DNA from: Ornithodoros turicata
Taxonomy: Eukaryota; Arthropoda; Arachnida; Ixodida; Argasidae
Length of the DNA stretch: 64,000 nt
Reading direction: 5' to 3'
Assembly: GCF_037126465.1 (NCBI RefSeq)
Contig: NC_088206.1
Span: forward strand, 14,674,702-14,738,701
A program made the position numbers and the translations under genes. The notes beneath the pieces are model-generated. The model saw only the letters and a program-made list of their open reading frames with translations. It searched no databases and was not told the DNA's origin. This document shows, piece by piece, positions 27,874 to 39,059 of this stretch (position 1 is the stretch's first letter; each line of letters begins with the position of its first letter).

Positions 27874-28751
27874 CAGGGATGGGCAGTAATAGTAATACTT
27901 TGCATTATAATACTATTACTGTAATACTTTTGAGTATTTGTATTATGTATTATAATACTCCTTTTTGAAACGTATTTGTATCTGTATTATAATACACAAA
28001 ACGAGGTATTACATGTATTATAATACTTTTGAAGGTGTAATACTTTCCCAGAGGTCGTAAGTTCGACCGGCAAAGTGTCACCTGTGCACTTTATCAGTAA
28101 TTTTTCGGGTCCCACAAACATTTGAACACGAACAAGGCTCCTATTACAGTGTTCCCCTGCCCCAAATTATCCCAAAGCAAGAAACTTTGGGGCCAGAGGT
28201 TACTGGAGGTTTCCTCGCATTCCTTATACTTCAGAATCCGTAAGGATGAGTCATACCGGTACAAGCCCTTTGTCTTATGAAAGAGTGCGTGCAGCCAGTC
28301 ACCCCTGTACGTGGTTGCACTATGGGCAGTCACAGGTTTTTGAACGGCCCACATTTTATCGTCCAGTGTGGATGAAATCAGGGCTCTGCCACAGTGAGAG
28401 CAAGTTGTCCACTGCGATGGAATTGATCAGCGCTATCTGATCTTATTCGCAAAGATCAGGCCATGTGCAAAAATGTAAGCGTGAATAAAACGTCATTGGA
28501 GAATGATTGTCTCGATAAGTAATGGGCATATATCTAAGTAATTCTTCTGTTCTTTTCCTTTTTTCTTCCCAAGTTAAGTATATTACAAGCGTATTACAAG
28601 TATTACTCGTGTAATACACAGAAGTATTAGTATTATGTATTATAATACTCATTTTTGAAATGTATTTGTATCTGTATTATAATACCGATTTCTAGGAAGT
28701 ATTATGTATTAGTATTATAATACAAAATATGCGTATTACTGCCCATCCCTG
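27874..28751. mobile_element. hAT-type MITE nested in the gypsy element
   Basis: 878 bp with terminal inverted repeats CAGGGATGGGCAGTAATA at both ends and a perfect 8-bp target duplication CCCGCTAC (27866-27873 and 28752-28759), as expected for hAT. The subterminal regions are packed with the palindromic motif GTATTATAATAC and variants. The interior has no transposase. A decayed relative is at 50590-51609. Confidence 0.93.
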
Positions 28752-28767
28752 CCCGCTACGCCGCTAT

Positions 28768-31316
28768 TCTCGCTGATTTTCCCGCTGTGACCAAGCCGTG
28801 CAACCTTGAGGTTACGCCCACGCACTCAGTCATGCACCACATCCAGACCACCGAACCACCCGCAGTATCACGCCCCCGTCGGCTCTTCGGTGAGCGTCTC
28901 CAGATTGCTCGCCGTGAGTTTGACCACATGCTGCAGCTGGGGCTCATCCGTCCATCGTCCAGCCAATGGTCGTCACCGCTACATATGGTACCGAAGAAGG
29001 ACCCCGGCGATTGGTGGCCTTGCGGCGACTATAGAGCCCTGAATTTCCGCACAGTACCAGACCAGTATCCCTTGCCGCACATCCACGATTTCACCAGTGG
29101 CCTTGCTGGTGCGACCACCTTCAGCAAGATCGAGCTGGTCAAGGCCTACCACCAGATCCCGGTAGCGCCCGAGGACATTCCGAAGACCGCCATTATCACA
29201 CCGTTTGGCCTCTTCGAATTCGTCCGAATGCCGTTCGGTCTTCGGAATGCTGCACAGACGTTCCAGCGCTTTATCAACGAGGTCATACGAGGTCTTCCTC
29301 TCGTGTTTGCGTATCTGGACGACCTACTCATTGCCAGCAAGTCTCCTGAGGAACACGAAGCACACCTGCGCCAGCTGTTCCAGCGCCTGCACGACAACGG
29401 CCTTGTCATCAATCCCGGCAAATGCCTTTTCGGCGTTCCGTCATTGGAATTCCTCGGCCACAGCGTGTCGGCGGACGGCATTTCGCCGCTCCCGTCCAAG
29501 GTACAAGCCGTTCAAGACTTCCCCGTGCCTTCTTCACTGCGGAAGCTCCGCGAGTTTCTCGGACTCGTCAACTTCCATCGCCGTTTCATCCCACACTGTG
29601 CCGACCTCTTGCGACCCTTGACAGACCTGCTTCGTACGCACACCAAGGCGAACTCCCCTCTGACACTCTCCTCAGAAGCTCTCACTGCCTTCCAAACCAT
29701 CAAGGCGGCCCTTGCTTCAGCCGCAATGCTCGTACACCCGGTGTCTTCGGCCCCTACACGCCTAATGGTGGACGCCCCATCTCATGCCGTTGGCGCCGTT
29801 CTCCAGCAACAGCAGTCCGGCGATGATTGGGCCCCCTTGGATTTCTTCTCTCAGCGGCTCAAGCCATCCGAAGAGAGGTATAGCACCTTTAGCCGAGAAC
29901 TCCTCGCCATCTACTACGCTGTGAGGCACTTCCAGCATTACCTCGAAGGCCGGCGGTTCTACGTTCTCACGGACCATAAACCTCTTACGTTTGTCTTCAA
30001 GTCCAACCGTGACACATACTCCCCGACCGACCTCCGTCGTCTCTCTCTCATCTCGGAGTACACCACCGACATCCGCTTCGTTCGTGGTGATCAGAACGCT
30101 CCGGCCGACGCACTGTCACGCCTCGAGGGTGCCACGTGTTCGGCTGCCTTGACCTTCGACGCTCTGGCCGCCGCGCAAGCGGGAGATCCTACGCTTAGTC
30201 ACCTTCTCTCAGACACGACAAAGCACTCCCTACAGCTTCAGAAGGCGCCTCTACCCTTTTCGTCGTCCGACATATGGTGCGACCTCTCTGGCCCCGCTCC
30301 CCGTCCCTACTTGCCGCCCTCCCTGCGCTTCCCAACCTTTCAAGCTCTTCATAACACCAGCCATCCTGGGATCCGTGCCACGCAGCGACTATTGTCATCT
30401 CGCTTTGTGTGGCCGGGAATGAACACGGACGTTCGACGTTGGACGAGGGCTTGCATCGCTTGCCAAAAGGCCAAGATCACACGTCACACCAAGACACCCG
30501 TTCATCCCTCAACCTTGCCTGACGCACGGTTTCAGCACCTTCATGTCGACCTCGTTGGTCCATTACCCCCGTGCCACGGCCATAGCTACCTTCTTACTAT
30601 CGTGGACCGCTATACACGATGGCCGGAAGCGGTTCCCCTTCCCGATGCGACTGCAGATACCGTGGCGCACGTCCTCCTTTCCGCCTGGATCGCACGGTAC
30701 GGCTGCCCCGCCTGCATTACCACCGACCAGGGACGGCAGTTCCAGAGTGCCCTCTTCGGGCGACTCATGGCGCTCATCGGCATTCACCATCTGCGGACCA
30801 CAGCCTACCACCCCGCTGCAAACGGTCTGGTGGAGCGTTTTCACCGCCAGCTGAAGACCGCTCTCATCGCTCGCCAGGCCGGGACTCATTGGGTCGACCA
30901 TCTGCCCCTAGTCTTGCTGGACATTCGCTCCGCCCTGAAGCACGACCTTGCCTGCTCTGCCGCAGAGTTGGTTTTCGGCACGACCCTGCGCTTGCCCGCT
31001 GACTTCTGGTGCCCCGGTCAAGCTGAGCAGCCTGTTCCCCCGGCCGACTATGTCCACGGCCTCCGACGCTTCTTCCGTCAGCTTGCTCCGACCCCTCCGC
31101 GCCAGCCCACCACTGTCCCGGTTTTTGTTCCCCAAGACCTCAAGTCCTGCACACATGCCTTCCTGCGTCGCGACGCCGTCCCCTGGCCCCTCACTACGAC
31201 GGCCCCTTCCATGTGCTGTGCCGGTCTGAGAAGACGTTTACCTTCGACAGGGCCGGACACAAACAGGTCGTGTCGTTAGACCGCGTGAAGCCTGCTTACA
31301 TGGAGTCCGACTCTCC
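28768..31316 (+). pseudogene. Gypsy Pol: reverse transcriptase, RNase H, integrase
   Basis: The long open frame runs to 31279. Counting from base 28787, RT has YLDD at 176-179, but motif A reads FSKIEL with E116 in place of the catalytic Asp (codon 29132-29134), and the usual GDWRPCGDY reads GDWWPCGDY. RNase H shows D329, E371 and D396. Integrase has the H522-H526-C556-C559 zinc site and the D588, D647, E683 triad. After about 31195 the C-terminal [11 protein letters not shown] sequence is in another frame (to about 31316). The upstream link to protease is broken by the MITE. The RT change alone should abolish polymerisation. Confidence 0.88.
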
Positions 31317-31423
31317 TGCACCACTTCCTTGCTCCACTGTACGACCTCCGGACCCCAGGCTCCGTCGTACAGTCTCTTGGGCCAGCACCCTCAGCCAGTC
31401 TCCAACTCCCCCCTCAGTCAGTC

Positions 31424-31441
31424 GAAGGGGAGGGGGAGCCC
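31424..31441 (+). other. Polypurine tract
   Basis: GAAGGGGAGGGGGAGCCC directly abuts the 3' LTR, the expected place for second-strand priming. Confidence 0.75.
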
Positions 31442-31588
31442 TGTAGCGAGCCGCCCAATCTGCAACGCCATCAGCGCTCGTTCAAATTGGTCGCGCTAAT
31501 AAATGCACGGCGCACGGGCCGCTCGGCCAGTAGTTGTTCCCGTGGATTAGCCAGAACATTGTCTCTTTCCTGGAACACGCTACCTACA
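31442..31588 (+). repeat. 3' LTR, internally deleted (147 bp)
   Basis: Begins TGTAGCGAGC and ends CTACCTACA like the 5' LTR, but only one CTCTTTCCTG is present and the intervening 183 bp are missing. Confidence 0.9.
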
Positions 31589-31592
31589 ATAG

Positions 31593-32295
31593 TTTCAGGC
31601 GAACGAGGAAGCAAGGTGTTTAACAAAACATTTAAAGAACCAAGTAACATGTGTTGGGGGTAACCAGCATCATTCAAACGGAGAAGCTGACTCTCCGCAG
31701 AGAGAATCTGATGACGACAAGATTTTTTTTACCGCATTCGATAGAATACCTGTGATCAAACCCCGTTTTACAGTGGCAACTTGAAGCGGGCAAAATGGGT
31801 TCAGCTTTAGATTTTCCGTAAGCCCAGCAAAGAACGGGTTGTAACAAAAGTCTGATATCAAGAAACTGAAGCACACCAACAGTGGGGAACTCAATAGTGA
31901 ACACGAGCTCTGGGGCCGCGGACAAAATTACATTCTTACATTGAGCAATAACACTTTCATTAGTAGAAACGAAAACCAGGTCATCTACGAACCTTCTTAC
32001 AACGACGTCGTTTGAAGACAGAGAGGATATAAAGGATAATACAGCATTGTCAATTACACTCAAGTAAATCTCTGAAAGAACAGGCACGATACTCCCCTGA
32101 ACTGACCCTTTTTGTCCTCAACTGGTTGTTCCCTTCCCTCTGGTTGTATATAATTCTTGTATGTGAAGTAAAATTTTCAGCTGTGTTTGAGACTTCGTGT
32201 TTGTGTCCGTCCTTTCGTGTTCCCTAGTCTCGGGGGTTTTACATTATGCATCATCTTCACCAGCTCGCTTGCTTCCTAGCCGTTTTTTCATTGTC
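31593..32295 (-). mobile_element. Penelope-like element, right part
   Basis: Continues the copy broken by the gypsy element. It contains the RT piece at 31674-32087 (GSIVPVLSEIYL, RFVDDLVF) and the inverted terminal block (about 32115-32250), and ends at the ACAGCCATGATG duplication. As in the first copy, the RT N-terminus is absent. Confidence 0.85.
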
Positions 32296-32307
32296 ACAGC
32301 CATGATG

Positions 32308-33190
32308 TTTGCGAAAGAGTTCCGCGAACGAGACATGTAGATTCAAGGGGCCCATTCAGTTTCTTTCACACACACAGCACGCATGTTCGTGGTGGCATTC
32401 GTCACACTCGTGGTATTACTCGGAATGCACACCGTCAATCACATGCTCAATGGTCACGGTGCAACCAGCTGAACGGCAGCGATTTGGGGAAATGTGACGC
32501 TCATCGTACACGTCCTTTGATGTCTGGAAAATATTCGTATGAAATGTGAGGAGTTCGGTACAGGTACGGACTAACCAGCTCAGGTTTGCCACTCCTTGTT
32601 ATGCAACGCCTTACGTGTGGGGCCTAGTAGCTGGTAGGTCGCAGACTCCCCACACAAGGCGCTCTCGTCTGCTGCAACTCAGTGCTGTGTATACCAAACA
32701 GAGTCTGGCCGTTAATAGAACCTGCCTATACCTGTAGCTCCACCCACTTTTTGAGCTCTCTGGCCAATCACGAGCCAAAACACAGTTCGCTGTTATTGCA
32801 CGCCATCCAGTATTTATACATCACTTCGTAATAGAGAAAGGGTGCAGAAAGGGTGAATGCTGAAGGGGCACTGGAGATAACAGACAACAATTTCTCAGAA
32901 ATTGAGAATTTCTGAGAAGTTGTTTTCTCTCATTTCCTCCCTGCCTCAGGTCTTGATGTCGTCATTTATACATCATCCTTATTTACAGGGTGCCACCATT
33001 TTGGAGAAAATGGAGTGAATTTGGATTGAAACGGATACCGCTGATGATAGACCAAGACGTAGGATTTTGTGCCCACTTGTATCAACACCGTCTGCATGCA
33101 GAAACGCATGTTGGGAAGACTCAGAACTACAGAAATGGTTGTGGCAGAAGCGATTGGCCAGGTGAGCGGTAGAACCACTTGTTCGTAATA
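32308..33190 (-). promoter_or_regulatory. Conserved upstream region of LRR copy 4 (displaced)
   Basis: Matches 36765-37695 and 41215-42140 closely. It begins with the block TTTGCGAAAGAG and includes CATTCGTCACACTCGTGG, AGCTCCACCCACTTTTTGAG, CCAATCACGAGCC and the conserved hairpin. It probably holds the ancestral promoter, now 7 kb from the coding exon. Confidence 0.45.
32886..32924. repeat. Conserved hairpin in upstream region, copy 4
   Basis: AACAA-TTTCTCAGAAATT-GAG-AATTTCTGAGAA-GTTGTT type inverted repeat. The same hairpin lies at 37394-37432 and 41847-41885, 724 bp upstream of the ATG in units 5 and 6. It sits inside a segment of about 140 bp (32824-32963) flanked by the direct repeat ATTTATACATCA. 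Confidence 0.75.
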
Positions 33191-34606
33191 GACGGCTGCC
33201 GGTATGAACTTTTAAATCACTTAACAGAAGCAGATGGAATCGAAAGTAGACAAATATGTATATATGAATAAAATTCAACTATATAATGCAAAATCTCACG
33301 CATCAGTCGTGTCTTTCCTGCTATTCTCCTGAGGTTGCGGTCATGACCAGGCCTAAGGTCAGGGACGGAACACGTAATTGTCGCGTAAATAATGATGGTA
33401 TCACCCACGACTAACCTACATTTTTCTTAGGCTCTTCACAGCAAAGAAAAGTGACTTGTCATTGTCCAACTGTTTTTTTTCTTTTCGGTATCATTCCCCC
33501 GGAGTATTACTGACAAACAATGCATATCTCTGGGCCTCGCTGGAAGTGGCTACGGATTTCTTTGTCGTCATAAATGGCAGTCAGCCACAGCAGTCAGTAA
33601 AAAGTAATGTCAGCAGTGTCAGTAAATGGCAGTTAGTCACACGTGAAGCACAGTGAAGGTCTTGTCCAGCAGGGCCGTGCACACTTTGCAACCACTTTCA
33701 GGTGGCTGGCCTGCTTGCATCTACGAACACATGTTTTGTATTGTTGATTGATTGATTGATTATAAATTGATTATTGATTATAAATTGATTATTGATTATT
33801 AAATTCATTAATTGTAGCATGGCACAATTAGTAAGAAATGGTGTTGGTGGTGTAGTATTTCCGAGCAGTCTGTCTGCCGCTGCGGCGGCAAGTTGACAAC
33901 AAATGAATGAATCTGGCTCTTGTCCTTTTATTGTCTTGATGTGTTTTGGTTCATTTGTAGTGATTCAGTAAACAGAGGTGGAAAGTTGCGACATCACCTG
34001 TCTCATTTTCTGAGTGTTACCTTGCGTTTTGCAGCAGTTATTTAGAATGTTGCATCATCTTTTTGCCTCTTTTGTTCTTGCTCTGCTTTTGTATGTGTAC
34101 CATCATCAAGGGCTATGCTGTTAATGAGGACTTAAAACAATAAAAGAAAGATAAAAGTCAGCCAATTACCACCATGCTTCAGCGGCCGTAGCCATGGAGA
34201 CAATCCGCTGCACGAGGAGCCACTGGTTGCCACAGAAGGCCTGTGTCTGCAATCATGTGCGACGATTGGCTGCCACATACGAAATAATGCGAGGAGGCAT
34301 TCAGCATTCCTTCTGAGTCTAGGCAGCATTGGTCAAGCTCAAAGGAGTGAGAGCTATGGGCATTCCTACTGGCTCTTGTTTTGCATGTGACTGCTCCCAT
34401 GCTGCTTGGCAGAGGCGATTACTAACAGCTGGAAGAGCCATGGTATTTGTGATGATGATTGTCTACATGTCCGTTACAGTTCTTGCTTTAAAAAATTGAA
34501 TGCGGGTTCGCACTGATGAAAGAAAAAAGTTTTACGTCTATCCCACAGAGCAAGGAGTCGTTTTGTTAGCACCAGCAAGTGTTGCGTAAGAAAGCAGAGA
34601 TCCTCT
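33191..34606. other. Spacer between LRR units 4 and 5
   Basis: Standard spacer, closely matching 37696-39059. A unit-specific expansion of ATTGATT/TTGATTATAAA repeats lies at 33743-33800. It includes the CCAAT-rich block (34160-34400). No gene was recognised. Confidence 0.55.
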
Positions 34607-36670
34607 CTATAAAAACAACAATTTCGCAGCTTCTACACACTGCCTCGCGTTTTCTTCCGTACACTCTGTGACACACTTAACCTGCTGCACCACAGAATCG
34701 CACTTCAAAAGTATTCGAAATGCTTCTCTACAGTCACAGTCCCTGGAGGTACCCAGGGCAAACCTCGTAGCACGATTCAGGAGCTGCTGATTTCTTCGGA
34801 CCACGTCGAAAATCTTGCACAGTGCTCGTGAGCTATAGTCCTCCGAATCCGCACAGAATGTGGAGAGCGTGTAGTTCTTGGGGAAATGCCTCGCAATCAT
34901 TTTGAGTGCCCCCGCGTGAAAATAAGGCGTCTCTGTGACAAAAGCGTACAGTGTTGTGTTCACTTCGAGCATGGCTGAGAACGCTCGGGCGACTTTCGTA
35001 GTGAAACATGGGGACTGGAGCTCGACACGGTTGATCGTGTCGTTCTTTGTAAGGCCCTTGATGAAAATAGCGAGAAGGTCGTCATCTTCATAGTCAACTT
35101 CAAAAGGGCATGTGCAGCGGAGAAACTTGAGGGACCTGGTCTTTTCGACGAGATGCGCAAGAGCTTTAACAGTCTCTGCTCCGGCTGTCTCGCCATCCGC
35201 TCTTTCGAAGTGCATTTCGGTGATGTGACAGTTTGATTCTAGTGCTGAGATGGCCCGTGATATAGGGGTGTCCTCAACGCACAAAATGTGGATCTTTTTC
35301 ACGTCGTCGTAGTTGAGTGAAATGAGACGTGCCAACTCGTTGAGCGCGAGGGTGTTCCACGTTGTGCAGATCCTGTGGCAGCACTCATGGCCCCTGATAA
35401 CCTGAGCAATCTCTTCGTCAACCTCGCCGGAGAAATCGATCGCTCCAAGACGCACCACTTCCAGTGATGTGTTCACTGTAAGGGTCTTCACAAACTGTAC
35501 CAGGGTCACTTCTGTCAGGTCATTCCAGGAGATATCGAGCTCACGAAGCGTCCGGTTTGACTCCAGAGCTTCTGCTAGATGCCTTGCACCAGCGTCTCTG
35601 AACCTGCTCCCTCGAAGTTGTAGCTCCAGGAGAGTAACGTTCACTTTTAGAGCCCGAGCGAACTGAACCGCATCACTTTCCTCCATACCACAATCATTAA
35701 GCTCGAGCGTTCTTATAGTCCTGTTCGTCTTCAGGGCATCGGAAATGTGTGGCATAATACGGGCACTGTCATTAGATTTATTCATTTTCAAATTCTCGAT
35801 CGAACTCTTCTCCCTGAGCGCAATCGCGATAATTTCCAATACATCGTCAGGTATGTGACAGAGAAAGAGGTCCTTTAGGCATCTGCTGCGTTTTACAATT
35901 TCTGCCAGATGCACAGCAGCAGCTTTCTTCAAGCTGTAATGACAGATATCCAGAGACGTCAAGTGATTGCACTGTTGAAGTGCTTTTAGCACAAGCTTCA
36001 TTCCCTTTTCGCTGAGGCCACTGTGGTCTAGCACAATAGATTTCAAGTGCGGTGACCTCTTGAGTCCTTCCGAGAGTCGCGACGCAGACTCCATATCGAG
36101 CTTGAGGTCGCATGCTTCGAAACGCTCTAGCATGGTGTCGGGCCTGATGCCCTCAAGAAACACGTTGTGCTGCGCGGTTGGATCTGGGGTGCCTACTTTG
36201 ACGCTTCTAATGTTAGAGCCGTGTGCAAGGGCAAGTTTAAGGGCCGTCGGGAAGTGGAGAAATAGGCGTGTCTCGTACAGGTCTATTCCTTGTATGCATG
36301 GGTGTTCTTTCACGAGCCAGCAGATCAGGAACAGAGAGTCCAGCATAGCAACTTCGGAGAAGATGTCGCCCCTTGACCCTGTTGGGGAGAAATTCAACTC
36401 TCCTGGCTTACTTTCGTGGAGCTGAACATCGACGGAGTACAAGACTCTATTGCACAGTGTCAGGTGCTCGAGCAGCCAGCACCCTGCCTCATCATTTCTG
36501 GAACAAGGTTTCATGATGTCGAAGCCTTTTCGTTTGAGGAAGTAGCGCACAGAGTAAATTCTTGATGTCACCGTTGCAGAATCAAGAAATGGAATTTGTC
36601 GAGCGATCTCGGCGATCTCTGGGTGGCTCGAAACGTAGTCCTGTGCTTCTGTCGCACTGTTAAATGTCAT
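34607..36670 (-). CDS. Leucine-rich-repeat protein (array copy 5)
   Basis: Encodes 687 residues from MTFNSATEAQ. The N-terminal quarter matches copy 4 (SRIYSVRYFLKRKG), whereas from about residue 540 it matches copy 7 (EKTRSLKFLRCTC, LLAIFIKGLT, FTTKVARAF, VTETPYF), a mosaic suggesting gene conversion. The acidic loop is EVDYEDDDLL. The acceptor CTCTTTACAG ends at 36677. This unit carries no large insertion, so its promoter, hairpin and spacing are intact; with copy 6 it is a good reference unit. Confidence 0.87.
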   Translation of the reverse strand: MTFNSATEAQDYVSSHPEIAEIARQIPFLDSATVTSRIYSVRYFLKRKGFDIMKPCSRNDEAGCWLLEHLTLCNRVLYSVDVQLHESKPGELNFSPTGSRGDIFSEVAMLDSLFLICWLVKEHPCIQGIDLYETRLFLHFPTALKLALAHGSNIRSVKVGTPDPTAQHNVFLEGIRPDTMLERFEACDLKLDMESASRLSEGLKRSPHLKSIVLDHSGLSEKGMKLVLKALQQCNHLTSLDICHYSLKKAAAVHLAEIVKRSRCLKDLFLCHIPDDVLEIIAIALREKSSIENLKMNKSNDSARIMPHISDALKTNRTIRTLELNDCGMEESDAVQFARALKVNVTLLELQLRGSRFRDAGARHLAEALESNRTLRELDISWNDLTEVTLVQFVKTLTVNTSLEVVRLGAIDFSGEVDEEIAQVIRGHECCHRICTTWNTLALNELARLISLNYDDVKKIHILCVEDTPISRAISALESNCHITEMHFERADGETAGAETVKALAHLVEKTRSLKFLRCTCPFEVDYEDDDLLAIFIKGLTKNDTINRVELQSPCFTTKVARAFSAMLEVNTTLYAFVTETPYFHAGALKMIARHFPKNYTLSTFCADSEDYSSRALCKIFDVVRRNQQLLNRATRFALGTSRDCDCREAFRILLKCDSVVQQVKCVTECTEENARQCVEAAKLLFL

Positions 36671-37695
36671 GTTGTTCTGTAAAGAGAAATAGGTAGAGTT
36701 GGGGCAGGGGCAGACAACAACAGTTCGTCGTTCAGTTTTGTGAAAGTTGTTACAGCCATGATGTTTGCGAAAGAGTTTCCTGAATGAGAGATGTAGATTC
36801 AAGGGGCCCATTCAGTTTCTTTCACACACACACCACGCATGTTCGTGGTGGCATTCGTCACACTCGTGGTATTATTCGGAATGCACACCGTCAATCACAT
36901 GCTGCGGTCCATCTCGTAACTACCACGGAATAGGACGACGACACTCGGTCACGGTGCAACCAGCTGAACGGCAGCGATTTGGAGAAATGTGACGCTCATC
37001 GTACATGTCCTTCGAGCACGTCCTTTGATGTCTGGAAAATATTCGTATGAAATGTGAGGAGTTCAGTACAGGTACGGAGTAACCAGCTCAGGTTTACCAC
37101 TCCTTGTTATGCAACGCCTTATATCTGGAGCCTAGTAGTTGGTAGGACGCAGACTCCCCACAGAAGGCGCTCTCGTCTGCTGCAATTCAGTGCTGTGTAT
37201 ACCAAACAGAGTCTGGCCATTAATAGAACCTGCCTATACCTGTAGCCCCACCCACATTTTGAGCTCTCTGGCCAATCACGAGCCAAAATACAGTTCGCTG
37301 TTATTGCACGCCATCCAGTATTTATACATCACTTGGTAATAGAGAAAGGGCGCAGAAAAGGTGAATACTGAAAGGGTGCTGGAAATACCAGACAACAATT
37401 TCTCAGAAATTGAGAATTTCTGAGAAGTTGTTATCTATCATTTCCCCCCTGCCTCAGGTCTTGACGTCGTCATTTATGCCTCATCCTTATTTACTGGGTG
37501 CCACCATTTTGGAGAAAATGGATTGATTGGATTGAAACGGATATTGCTGGTGATCGACCAAAACGTGGGATTTTGTGCCCACTTGTATCAACACCGTCTG
37601 CATGGAGAAAGGCATGTTTGGAAAACTCAGAACTACAGAAATGGTTGCTGGCAGAAGCGATTGGCCAGGTGAGTGGTAGAACCACATGTTCGTAA
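36671..37695 (-). promoter_or_regulatory. Conserved upstream region of LRR copy 5
   Basis: About 1 kb shared with units 4 and 6 without interruption. It contains GCCATGATGTTTGCGAAAG, CACTCGTGGTATTA, the direct repeats ATTTATACATCA/ATTTATGCCTCA (37320-37331, 37472-37483) around the hairpin segment, and ATTGGCCAGGTGAGTGG near the distal end. Confidence 0.5.
37394..37432. repeat. Conserved hairpin in upstream region, copy 5
   Basis: Identical in design to 32886-32924 and lies 724 bp upstream of the ATG. Confidence 0.75.
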
Positions 37696-39059
37696 TAGAC
37701 GGCTGCCAGTATGAAGTTTTAAGTTACGTAACAGAAGCAGATGGAGTCGAAAATAGACAAATATGTATGTATGAATAAAATTCAACTATATAACGCAAAA
37801 TCTTACGCATCGGTCGTGTCTTTCCTGCTATTCTCCTGAGGTTGCGGTCTTGACCAGGCCTAAGGTCAGGGACGGAACACGTAATTGTCACGTAAATAAT
37901 GACGGTATCACCCACGACTAACCTACATTTTTCTTAGGCTCTTCACAGCAAAGAAAAGTGACTCGTCATTGTCCAACTGTTTCTTTTTTTTTTTTTTTTT
38001 TCAGTATCATTCCCCCTGAGTATTACTGGCACACAATGCATATCTCTCGGCCTCGCTGGAAGTGGCTACGGATTTCTTTGTCGTCATAAATGGCAGTCAG
38101 TCACAGCAGTCAGTAAACAGTAATGTTAGCAGTGTCAGTAAATGGCAGTTAGTCACACGTGAAGCACAGTGAAGGTCTCATCCAGCAGGGCCGTGCACAC
38201 TTTGCTACCACTTTCAAGTGGCTGGCCTGCTTGCATCTAAGAACACAGGCTCTGTATTGTAAATTCATTAATTGTAGCATGGCACAATTAGTGAGCAATG
38301 GTGGTGTACTATTTCCGAGCAGTCTCTCTGCCGGTGCGGCGGCAGGTTGACAACAAAAGAATGAATCTGGCTCTTGTCCTTTTATTATCTTGATATGTTT
38401 CGGTTCATTTGTTGTGATTCAGTAAACAGAGGTGGAAAGTTGCGACATCGTCTGTCTCATTTTCTGAGTGTTACCTTGTGTCTTGCAGCAGTTATTTAGA
38501 ATGTTGCACCATCTTGTTGCCTCTTTTGTTCTTGCTCTGCTTTTGTATGTGTACCATCATCAAGGGCTATGGTGTTAATGAGGACTTAAAACAATAAAAG
38601 AAAGATAAAAGTCAGCCAATTACCACCATGCTTCAGCGGCCGTAGCCATGGAGACAATCCGCTGCACGAGGAGCCACTGGTTGCCACAGAAGGCCTGTGT
38701 CTGCAATGGTGTGCGACGATTGGCTGCCACGTACGAAATAATGCGAGGAGGCATTCAGCATTCCTTCTGAGTCTAGGCAGCATTGGTCAAGCTCAAAGGA
38801 GTGAGAGCTATGGGCATTCCTATTGGCTCTTGTTTTGCACGTGACTGCTCCCATGCTGCTTGGCAGAGACGATTACTAACAGCTGGACGAGCCATGGTAT
38901 TTGTGATGATGATTGTCTACATGTCTGTTACATTTCTTGCTTAAAAAATTGAATGCAGGTTCGCACTGATGAAAGAAAAAAGTGTTACGTCTATCCCACA
39001 GAGCAAGGAGTCGTTTTGTAAGCACCAGCAAGTGTTGCGTAAGAAAGCAGAGACCCTGT
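37696..39059. other. Spacer between LRR units 5 and 6
   Basis: Standard spacer with a long T-run (about 37983-38001) and the CCAAT-rich block (38615-38860). Nothing else was recognised. Confidence 0.55.

Larger units (their letters stand above)
26244..31588 (+). mobile_element. Ty3/gypsy LTR retrotransposon
   Basis: Full-length but damaged. It has a 4-bp target duplication ATAG (26240-26243 and 31589-31592), LTRs at both ends, a primer-binding site, gag-protease and pol frames, and a polypurine tract. It is inserted in the Penelope copy where the sister copy (20880) reads GGCTTAGTTTCAGG. Defects are a frameshift after the protease, a hAT MITE before RT, a catalytic Asp-to-Glu change in RT, a frameshift after integrase, and an internally deleted 3' LTR. 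No env gene. Confidence 0.92.

Noticed and set aside
26244..31588. Endogenous retrovirus with envelope
   Set aside because: After the integrase only a short C-terminal extension, the polypurine tract and LTR follow; there is no third ORF.
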